Part shown: positions 56,044 through 64,000 of the stretch, in pieces
Numbering within the stretch: position 1 is the stretch's first letter
Layout: each line of letters begins with the position of its first letter
Source of the DNA: Hypoxylon rubiginosum
Lineage: Eukaryota > Ascomycota > Sordariomycetes > Xylariales > Hypoxylaceae
Direction of reading: 5' to 3'
Length of the DNA: 64,000 nt
Assembly: GCA_902806565.1 (NCBI GenBank)
Contig: CADCXA010000010.1
Span: 310,001 to 374,000 of the forward strand
Made by a program: the position numbers and the translations under genes
Notes under the pieces: model-generated
Databases searched by the model: none
What the model was told of the DNA's origin: nothing
What the model saw: only the letters and a program-made list of their open reading frames with translations

Positions 56044-57680
56044 ATTGACATCTACGTCGCTCCGGCGCAACACCACTAGCAGCAGTAGGGGCGTAGACGT
56101 GATCGGCGGCAGTGACACCGATAGCAGCGTGAGCATAGGAATGATCAACAACAGCAGCAACATGGATTACACGATCTGCCAGGTGAAGGTTGCCGTAGTT
56201 TCGCTCTGTCCCGATGTTGCGGGTAGCGTCGCGTGCGCCAAAGGCACTCTCCGCTTGTGTTAATGTATTTACGAGGCGGTCATGTTCGCCGGCCGCCACC
56301 GCTCGCCGTCTGACCAGCACCGAGAGCCCCCCTTAGACGGATCGATAATAGAAAGGCTAAAGCCCTGACAGGTTGCCTCTAGAAATCCCACCGTCTCCAT
56401 GGGCATAGCTCCAAAGGTGCCCCCGGCTCCCGCAACCCTACCAATGAGGGTGCAAACCGGGCAGGTATGTGACTGTCGGACACTAGGAAGCGGGATAATC
56501 CGCCCTGGAGACCAGCTAAGGGGAGGAGTGACATCTCAGCTTCGGATTCTACTTCGAGTATGCTCGGGACGCGCTGGAGTGAGGAATACGTGTCGATTGC
56601 TTGGGTTGCGCGCATATGCGCTGCATTTCTGACGAGGTCGCTGAATGCGTCTTTCGTGACGAAGGCTATAACCTTGTCGTTCATGTCTAGGGGTTGCATG
56701 TCTTGGTGCGAGTAGCTCTGCGGGTGGCCGCTCCCATGGCAGGTAAGCGAGCGGTAATCAAGAAGCACGCACGCGCATACGTAGATGTTATTAAGCGGTA
56801 GCGAACAACGCCGACGTATAAGTGGTTTGCGTCGGAGACAGCGCGGTCCGGCGCCGACACGGTCGGGTCCGTGACACGGAGCTGTTACTAGTATAACTAG
56901 CGCATAACTAGCCGTCACAAAGGTAATTGGCCAGTTCGCCCAGCAAGCGAGCCGCGACGTTGCGGCGCATGACGGGCGACTGAGTGCGAATCACGCGGTG
57001 CCACGTGAATAGCCTCCCAGATCTCACTAAACGTTCCGAGTCAGTAAGTATACTCTTACGTGCCGCTTTCTCGGCATGTAGTTAATCCAAGCGCCATGTG
57101 GTTAGCCTGGCGACATGTTGCGTTGTATCACGCCGCGTTGTGACACAACGAGCAGAACAGCGCAGCCAAAAAGACCAGCCGCAATAATGGAATGGGTACC
57201 TTAGCGAAGAGATATTCGCAACGCGTGCAGATGCGCGACCTAGGTGTGACCTCGACGATCTCGTCGATTTGGTACGATGAGGTGCGGGTCTTGGCTGTGC
57301 GGGTCCCCTGGTGATAGCGGCTCATTGGATTGCTGCCTAGATCTCGAGGCTGGAGTTAGAAACGGTTGATGCCGCCGTCCTCGCCCACGCACGCCATGAG
57401 TTGTGTTTGGGATCTGGTTTCCTATGTACAACTAGTTATACTGGCCCATCCAGATGTTCATGTCTCTTGGCGGAGACATTGGAGCTAGGGAGAACGTGGA
57501 AAGTAAGGGCTAGCTCGGGGGAATCGCTGTACATCTTGGTGGTATAGGTAGTAGGAGTCCAGGTGGGAGTCGTGAGAGTCCGTCCGCCTCTGATAAAGCA
57601 GTCGAGCTCATCATCTACCATGTCGCAGTTACCCCTGACCTTGGACGATAGCAGGCCCGTTCAGGTTCAGATCGTCTAAG
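56044..57680. other. No clear gene; one long minus-strand frame of doubtful value
   Basis: A 179-codon minus frame (56918-56379) starts with a hydrophobic stretch but lacks any recognised motif, and its second half (DKVIAFVTKDAFSDLVRNAA) looks more protein-like than its first. It may be a decayed gene end. 57436-57621 (minus) holds RTLTTPTWTPTTYTTKMY, low complexity. I cannot support a function for either. Confidence 0.25.
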
Positions 57681-57689
57681 ACCTAAAAT

Positions 57690-59720
57690 TTCCGGCGGAG
57701 TTTGGCGATTTCGTTATCAATCCACTCATGGGCGTTATTATCAATCGGTGCCAGGGTGAAATCGATTGTCTGTAAGGTCCGTTCTGTCCAGATGACAACT
57801 TTCTTCCACTTGTTTGGATAGCCGGATCCTGCCTCTCATCTAAAACGAGGATGCTTGGTAAGCATCTTAGGGTGTCGGCGCTTAAATCGTCAAGAAACTC
57901 GTGCTTGAGCTGTAATGCGTGTCGGCAGAAGGTAGGAAGCCTTCTACGGCCTTGGCTTCTCAGCCTCGGCTACACGAGGGTTGCCGACGACGGCTTCGAA
58001 CCCTGAGCTGCTTGGATTTTCGAACTGTCGCCGGTTGAAGGTCTCTAGAAACCATGTGGTCATAGGTTAGCTATTCATGATTTGAGAATTGCTAGATGAT
58101 TTCATCAACTAAACTTACAAAGGCTCAAAGGCTAATGGAAATATAGGGATACCAGCTACTCCTGTGGTTAATCGAACTAATGGAGCTGCGTGTCTGTCGA
58201 CGAGGCCGTGCGGCCTCGCAATTGTGTGACTGTCAAGTGTCATCGATGAAACAAAGAGCGAGTATCTCTGAGAGGTAGGTTTGGACTAACTGGCCCTTGG
58301 GTACGTCAGCGCCGGTAACGTCAGCTGGTAGGATAAGCTCCATGCTCATTTGTCGGTAATCTTCCTCGATGGCTGACACTCCGAATTCTGTCCCATCGTC
58401 CATGTTCATCGAAGCTACCTAGGTAGTTCACCATCCTAGTCCAGCCGGCCGCTTTCTCCTTGCAGTTAGTCATGAACTTAGTGATTAGTTGAGTGGATAC
58501 TATCTCTATCTCTACCTCCCTACATTCACGAGCGACGCGTTACTACTAAGAGGTGTATTTGACAGGATTACCTTTGCTACGAAGGCTTCCTAGGCTCCGA
58601 TTGGCGAGCCTCTCCTGTGGAGGAATACGACTTCCTAAAGGCCTTCAGCATGTCTGAGCCCTTCACCATGCCGCTGACCAAGTTGAGCGGCGTGATGTTC
58701 GCGGCCAAATACTGCTCGTAAGTCTCTTGTCAGTTCGGTAGCCTATTGTATTCAGGCTAAGGAAAAGTGTGTCCATAGTACACATTCCAATTCACGAACC
58801 CCTTCAGGTGATTGTTATTGTCCAAAGTCAAACTTGAAGTGCTTCCATTTCAAGCCCTTACGCTTGTGATGACTTGTGGTGCTTTCTCGAAGACTTCTTC
58901 TTGTGTCTGCGGGAGCTCGAATAAAAATCAGAACTAGAGCAAATTCCGAAGAATCGGAACCGGACGATCCTGAGGATAAACTGAACAAGCTGGTCAAACT
59001 AGAGGGACTTAAAGGCCTCTGACGATCCTCATCCGAGTCCTCTAATTGTTGCCAAAGCTTCTTCAAAGTCTCCTTCGATATCTTTTCTTATTTATGGGAG
59101 GACTTGCGTGAGTCTGACGGCTTCTTCGTGGGCTCTTTCTTGAGCTCGTGACTGCCAGCCTTGGAAGGCAGAGAAGGCTTCTTCTCAAGTCTCTTACTGG
59201 GGTTGTATTCGGGTTTGAATTCGGAAGAGTTGGGTCTGATTTATTGCCACGGTCATTCACAATGAACGCAGGATCGTACTCGCCCTCACCTCGTGTGGGA
59301 GGGTCGGATTCGTTTATCGAAATCAGATCGCTGACGGGCTTACGTTTCGGTCGCAGGTATTTGGGTGTTGGCTATATAGGAGAATTCGCTCGGCTTGCCT
59401 TCGTAGAAGTGGGCGATATCGGCGGTAGTGACAAACTGGTTTAATCCGCCGTCGTTTCGAACGATCTATTCTGCCGAGCCGAGCCCTCCCGGGGAGCTTT
59501 CTCAGCTGTTTCTGCGCGCTCGGCTTCCTCCTGGCGCATCTCGGCCACCGCCATCCCGTAGTCGAGGATACACTGGTTCCGCTTGGCGATTTGTTTGTTC
59601 TGGAGATAGACCTGCCCTGTCAGCCAGTTAGTCAACCCGATCGTTCACATTGAGCGCTCCTCCCGCCGCTCCATTCTGTGGAGCGGCTCCCTGTTTCACT
59701 GGCGAATCGCGTTGCTTCTC
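57690..59720 (-). pseudogene. Degenerate retroelement gag-like region (probably Ty1/copia type)
   Basis: On the minus strand, from right to left: KQGAAPQNGAAGGALNVNDR, then ILDYGMAVAEMRQEEAERAE, a Ser/Asp/Lys-rich stretch (LKKLWQQLEDSDEDRQRP, SSRKHHKSS-type tail), then LAANITPLNLVSGMVKGSDM, then KAFRKSYSSTGEARQSEP, and further KWKKVVIWTERTLQTIDFTL. The ITP-N--S-MV-GSDM-KAFRKSYSSTGEARQSE section resembles the copia-type gag core (capsid-like) found in fungal LTR elements. Many stops and frameshifts; no protease, integrase or RT motif recognised nearby and no LTR pair. The gag identity is an inference from remembered patterns. Confidence 0.4.
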
Positions 59721-60145
59721 TTTCTGCTCTTCCTCAGTTATGCCTTAAGCATCTCTAAGTCGTATTCAGAATACACCGCGAAGCAATATAACAGCCTGCC
59801 TTGCTCTTCAATTATCTCTTACAATTTGCCGATGATGACGTGTTGCTCTCCTTCAATAGATGTCATTAATTTCACTTACCTTATCTCCAGAGCTTGTGTC
59901 TGTCTGACGCAAATGCCTCTAATGACTCCTCAAAAGCTAGTGCTTGATCAATACCTGTATCTTGATTGACAAGAGAACGTCACGAAGCTAGGTACCATAT
60001 AACCTGGAGGTGGTTATTCGAACTCAGGTTGAATTAGGTAGGTACGCATTGTCTTGCTTGCTATGCCCGATTTTTAAAGAAATTGGGCTGCATGTGGGGG
60101 CTACACCTAGGAGGTACCAGGACGCTCCGTACCTACCTATACAGG
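59721..60145. other. Intergenic between gag-like relic and Helitron C
   Basis: No gene. The end (60100-60145) has GGTACC/TACCTACC repeats. Confidence 0.35.
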
Positions 60146-60265
60146 TACTTGCGCGGGTTGAACACACCCAAGGTGGTGGACAAAAAAATTAGGACTCTTT
60201 TGTAGGAACTATCACCAAAAGAGTCCTAATTTTTTTATCCACCACCTTGCACACCCACGCCCCCC
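60146..60265 (-). repeat. Shared hairpin terminus (copy 3), interrupted by a MITE
   Basis: 60146-60170 plus 60258-60265 equals the 33-bp block at 26711-26743. On the minus strand, GCGTGGGT and ACCCGCGC can pair, forming a hairpin just downstream of the Helitron C coding remnant; the sequence diverges after AAGTA. Confidence 0.6.
60171..60249. mobile_element. Palindromic MITE, about 80 bp
   Basis: Arms beginning AGGTGGTGGAC and ending CCACCACCTTG pair over about 33 bp with one mismatch around a 13-nt loop (TAGGAACTATCAC). Flanked by direct repeat CACACCCA (60163-60170, 60250-60257). The undisrupted site is present at 26728-26735. If the element is taken as CAAGG...CCTTG, the duplication is 6 bp (CACACC). 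The CAAGG start fits hAT-like ends, but length and duplication are ambiguous. Confidence 0.85.
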
Positions 60266-60278
60266 GTATCAGCACTGC

Positions 60279-62090
60279 CTATATCTTGAACTTCGCACCA
60301 GAGGTACCTATGTACGTAAGAACTCCTGCCAAGTAGTGGGAAGAACCGCGAAAAGGTTCAAACTGATAAAAGTCCCCGCAGAAGATGACAATAGGCATAC
60401 CTCCGAAGTCAGCGCCCGGCTGTTCCCGGGCTTTCTGCAGCTTCTCGTGGATATCGTAGAGCAAAACAGACATCATCGAACACTTGTCGACGACGAGAAT
60501 ATCTGCGTCCTTCCACATCATCGACTTCGCAGTGCCAAGCTTTGTTTTCCTTTTTTTTGTCATGCCGATTGCAGAGTGTACAGTGTACAGTGACGCCGTT
60601 GATATGGGCCGCAGCACTTCCCGAGGTAGCAGTTATCTAGATACGTCTACGAGCCCCCCCTCTAAGGTACCTATAAAAGAGCTGCGGCATGTCACCGGAC
60701 CGCTCCTCTTCAGCTTCGGAGCGGAACGCCTCGACCTTGTCCAGATGACGCAGGACAATCCAAGGAAACCCCTTACTTGAAATTGAGACCTTCTTCCTTC
60801 GCTATGATCTCAATATTCAATGGTGATCTAGGTACGCGTCGGTCGGCCTCTAGATGCTGCCCCACCCTCTTTAGGAACATCAGCAACTGGATCATCATTC
60901 ATCCCAGCATATCCATCCACACTGCCACATCGTTTACTTTAGATCCATCTCCACCTCCTTAGGCAGAACAAAATCGGCTCCTCCAACCCAGTCAATAGAC
61001 AAAGCTCATGCTTTCATTTACGAATATTACCGCCTATCGTCTTAACGATAGTACCTTTACGGGCTGAAGAACCAACAGCCATCATTTGTTAGCTCAGTGA
61101 ACTTGTCGACACTACCAGCTCCTAACTTAAGTCCAATTTACTTAAGGGCCGTTTCGGAGATTAGGGTTCCTATATTGACAGAATTCGCGGCAAACAGATA
61201 AGTATTCTGGTCAAAGACGCAAAACTCATCGAACTCACGCAAATCCCGAGATTCTTCATCTTCCTCAACACCGTCATCATCCTCCATACGACGTCAAAAT
61301 TGTCGTTAATGCGCATATAATCATTATCCATCTCCGACGCCCATATTCGCTTATCCCGATTCGCATCTTCTCGACTCCTCTTCAACAACGCAAAGTTATC
61401 TATAAAATCGACGACGAGTTGGAGTAGCTGTTCGAAACGATGTCCAAATATCGAAGATAGAACTAGACTCAATCGATATGAACATCTACCACGATACAAA
61501 CAGAGCCAGAAAAACAACAGCCGAGCGAGAATACAATGATCCATCGTCAAAGTTGAGAGGATACATGCCAGCTAGCTTTGGAGTATACGTTTTTTTTCTT
61601 CTTTTCTTTACGAGTTGTTGGCAATAACGTCCGTCCTTCAACGGATCATCGAATTCCAAGTGTCGATCAGTAAAACGCGTCGGCGGAGAAACAATTTCGA
61701 CTAGGGAGGCATAATCGTACATGCAGGTCTGCCAATGCGGGGCCACGATAGCAGTAAGCATCAATGAGACTTGGCTTGATACCGCCGGCAGAATTTGACA
61801 TGTTGTCTTTGGCAGCAAGCTCCTTGTCACCCCTCAAAGCCGAAGCCGCAATATCTCTCACAAGATACTCCCAGCGACGGCACGTGGTGAAATACAACGT
61901 ATTCAAGTGAAGCCAGCGCCAGTTTGACAATGCGACCCGCCATTCGAACCTGGTAGCCCCAATTAGACTCAGCTTCGTCTTCGCGATCAACCCAATCAAG
62001 GGACTTTCGCAGGATATCGAAATATGCGGCAAGCAAGGCGAGTCTCTGATAGGTCGGAGCATTGTCCTTGGTGGCGTAGTCAACGCTACT
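60279..62090 (-). pseudogene. Helitron C inter-domain and helicase remnants, P-loop deleted
   Basis: 62083-61486 matches Helitron A across CRRWEYLVRDIAA/HRKWPFLRKLAVE-type, GIKPSLIDAY/GIKPSIYEAY and MYDYASLVEIV/LYDYASIVDIV wording. 61550-61170 holds LLKRSREDANRDKRIWASEM, equal to LLRKSREDAQRDKKIW in copy A. In the helicase, LRHLDKVEAFRSEAEE, then LFYRYLRGG, passes directly to ARRRI-stop-ITATSG. The GTGKS Walker A and about 20 residues present in copy A are missing. Walker B reads DILVVDKCSMMS, with Lys where copy A has the catalytic Glu. CGDFYQFEPF is retained. The frame dies at about 60280. It cannot be an active ATPase. Confidence 0.7.
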
Positions 62091-64000
62091 GAAGCAGCGC
62101 TACAGTCTGAGTTGTCGTGAAGATCTGTGTAAAGTCGCAGTTGTGACGCAACGCTGTGGTTATAACCTTTTTCTACCTGGTACAGTCATTCGCCCGGCGT
62201 TTAATGCGAAGAACGTCTTCATTGTCTATATGAGTGAACTCGACCTCTTCCCAAGGATATCCAAAACGGCAAGTTCGACCATCCTCTCCTACCCCTTTGC
62301 GTCTGTTATTCGAATACTTAGGACAAGTAGCTTGGCACTTGTGACAATAATGGGCTTCATCCTCCCATTCAACTTCCAAGTCATCCAAGCCAGTTTTCAA
62401 GCGTACAGGTGGAGTCAAGCGATCGGAAATTTGCTGTTCATACCTCGCTGTGGAAAGCTTATTGTCGAAATCCTGCTGAAAATGTTCATCTATCTATCGC
62501 ACAACCTGATCGATATCATCTTGTTGACCTTGTTCAAACAGATCAGGGAGATATGATTCAGAATGGATGTTTCCGTAAAACTAAAGCAACTCATGTGGAT
62601 GAAAAGCCTCACGGCTGTTTGTTTCCATTGTGCTAAAGTAATCGGACACAGGGCTAAAGCACCATCCCTCGTAGAACTCCGAACAATCTCCTCGAAAAAG
62701 GCCTGCATGTATAGATAGAATTACTTTATGGAGGAAGCCGGATCTTGGTCAATCCCCTTGAATTCAGCATGATGCTTCTCCACCAGGCGCTCGTTAACTA
62801 GAAGTTCCATCTTCTGCAGATACATCTTGCTTCAGAACTCCCGTCCCATGCGCATACGAACAGGGGAGGCAAGATCGTTGGGATTCACAGTGAACCAGAT
62901 CCCATGGGGGCCGTTTTCACAATCATACTTTTGATCCTATCACGGGCATCCAGTCTCTCCTCGATGGTGAGAGGCTATTGTCGTCCGAACTCAGCGGTAT
63001 AGTTGAACAGCTTCCTCATCTGCGGATCGCTTATCTTATGCTTACCGCGAAGCTCATCGCTAGCTCGACGAAGCTGCTCCTTAGTCATGGCCTTGCAAAT
63101 GTCACGTATCTCACTAATGACTCCTTGGCCTGAGACGCCCCCTGTTGTCTTTGATAATGCGATTGAAGACGAGGAAAGGAAATACTGGATGAGTAGAGGC
63201 CATGCCACCATGTTGACGTAACTTGGCCGCGGCCCAGCTGTAATAAGGTCATTAGCACCAACACGTCCAGAGGGAGAACTATGAAGAGAAAGCCTTACGT
63301 CTTCAAACCGAAATTGGTTCTTTATGCAGTAACAACTCTTCTTGCTCGATCGTTAATCGCCGTTAGGCCACCTAAGCCATACGGAAAATTGGTGGGGAAC
63401 GATACGGGAAAAGGGTGAGGATCACACGGATCAGCAAACTGAGGTACTTAATGATACCTAGAGATAGGGTTGACCGCTATGAGACTTCACCGAAATATTC
63501 TCATGCATACCAGCATCAGAACTACCAAATTCAGCGTCAAGCGACTGCTAGATGAAGTAAGCCTTCTAGGCATCATTAGCCTAGTCATCGGCCGCGGGGA
63601 AGAATCCAGAAGATATTGTCGACGTGGATAGATCATCACAATGACCCTGCTCCGCCGGGGTTGATATTTGCTGAGAACTGTCGTCCAAATCAAGCTCTAA
63701 GCCGTTACTGGGGAACAAAACAGCCTGTGCATCATGGATAGTGACCTCCCAATCTTGTTCCGTATAGTTTGGATCCGACTCATGCAAACCATTGGTCTGA
63801 TCCGATTCATCATGTTCATCCGGAGCGTTGGTTTCCTGAGTCTCAGAAACGTGAGACGTGTCTTCAAAAGTAGCATCTACGTTACTTTCATCAGGAACGT
63901 ATCCCGACCTCTCGGTCGCTTCCTTCGCAACATCGGTTACATGCGTAAAATTAGGAAGAATTTGAGATAACAAGACATCATCCTCATTTTCAGGCGAAAT
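62091..64000 (-). pseudogene. Helitron C N-terminal/Rep region, broken
   Basis: 62418-62173: ECHYCHKCQATCPKYS-like cysteine cluster then CRFGYPWEEVEFTHIDNEDV, the same signature as in Helitron A. 63211-62975: AMTKEQLRRASDELRGKHKI, then QMRKLFNYTAEFG, fitting the Helitron N-terminal helicase-like domain. 63973-63581: acidic low-complexity N-terminus (DEHDESDQTNGLHESDPNY). Stops and frameshifts between blocks; the remaining 5' part is beyond the window. Confidence 0.6.

Larger units (their letters stand above)
60279..64000 (-). mobile_element. Helitron C, degenerate, continues past the right edge
   Basis: Reverse-strand RepHel remnants in order from right to left: acidic N-terminal region (63973-63581), Rep-like region with KAMTKEQLRRASDELRGKHK (63211-62975), cysteine/RFGYP segment (62418-62173), inter-domain region matching Helitron A (62083-61170), helicase segment (60790-60279). 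It is the same family as Helitron A by wording but much more broken. Coding similarity stops at about 60280, next to the shared hairpin (60146-60265), which may be its 3' end. Confidence 0.7.

Noticed and set aside
56379..56918. Secreted protein gene (hydrophobic N-terminus)
   Set aside because: No convincing cleavage site or family; the first half looks non-coding and no intron model improves it.

Overview
This looks like an accessory, transposon-rich stretch of a filamentous ascomycete (Pezizomycotina) chromosome. The evidence is short introns of 53-83 nt with GT...CTAAC/CTAAT/CTGAC...AG signals, fungal-only gene families, and one retrotransposon rewritten by C-to-T/G-to-A transitions, as expected of repeat-induced point mutation (RIP). 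The order may be Hypocreales, but that is only an impression. There are no bacterial-style operons, rRNAs, complete tRNAs or CRISPR arrays.

Layout. 1-4896: Helitron A on +, with HUH/two-tyrosine Rep and Pif1-type helicase lightly broken and a hairpin-CTAG 3' end. 4.9-9.3 kb: solo LTRs and short-repeat intergenic DNA. 9.3-16.4 kb: two small spliced orphan genes with three pseudogenes between them (unknown; composite nuclease-like/kinase; NLR N-terminal domain). 17.7-19.7 kb: an orphan reading frame and a small spliced Myb/SANT-like gene. 21.6-24.54 kb: Helitron B on +, with helicase C-terminus, a reverse-strand three-exon DUF3716-like cargo gene bearing two RIP-type stops, and a hairpin-CTAG end. 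24.9-25.8 kb: a spliced CxxC/AT-hook gene between inverted repeats. 26-31 kb: gene-poor. 31123-38575: a 7.45-kb LTR retrotransposon with 111-bp LTRs, 5-bp target duplication and an extremely AT-rich body. 38.6-42.7 kb: mostly non-coding, with an inverted pair of tRNA-like (B-box) repeats. 42.7-44.2 kb: an intact single-exon orphan gene. 45.99-48.81 kb: a five-exon Ulp1/C48-type protease-like gene whose catalytic Asp is Asn. 50.2-52.8 kb: an intact gene joining a 7-residue-repeat coiled coil, an ExK nuclease-like segment and a kinase-like domain. 53.4-59.7 kb: a solo LTR and gene relics (DUF6606, alpha/beta-hydrolase N-terminus, probable retroelement gag). 60.17-60.25 kb: a palindromic MITE with an empty site elsewhere in the window. 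60.28-64 kb: Helitron C on -, degenerate, its P-loop deleted, running off the window.

What is probably alive: the genes at 9312, 15496, 19339, 24885, 42741, 45995-48806 and 50216-52840. The rest is mobile DNA and decay products. The best functional leads are the kinase/ExK gene with its decayed paralogue 40 kb away, the Asn-substituted Ulp1-like gene, and the AT-hook gene between inverted repeats. No coordinated pathway is evident; the window reads as a landing and dying ground for mobile elements and conflict-type genes.
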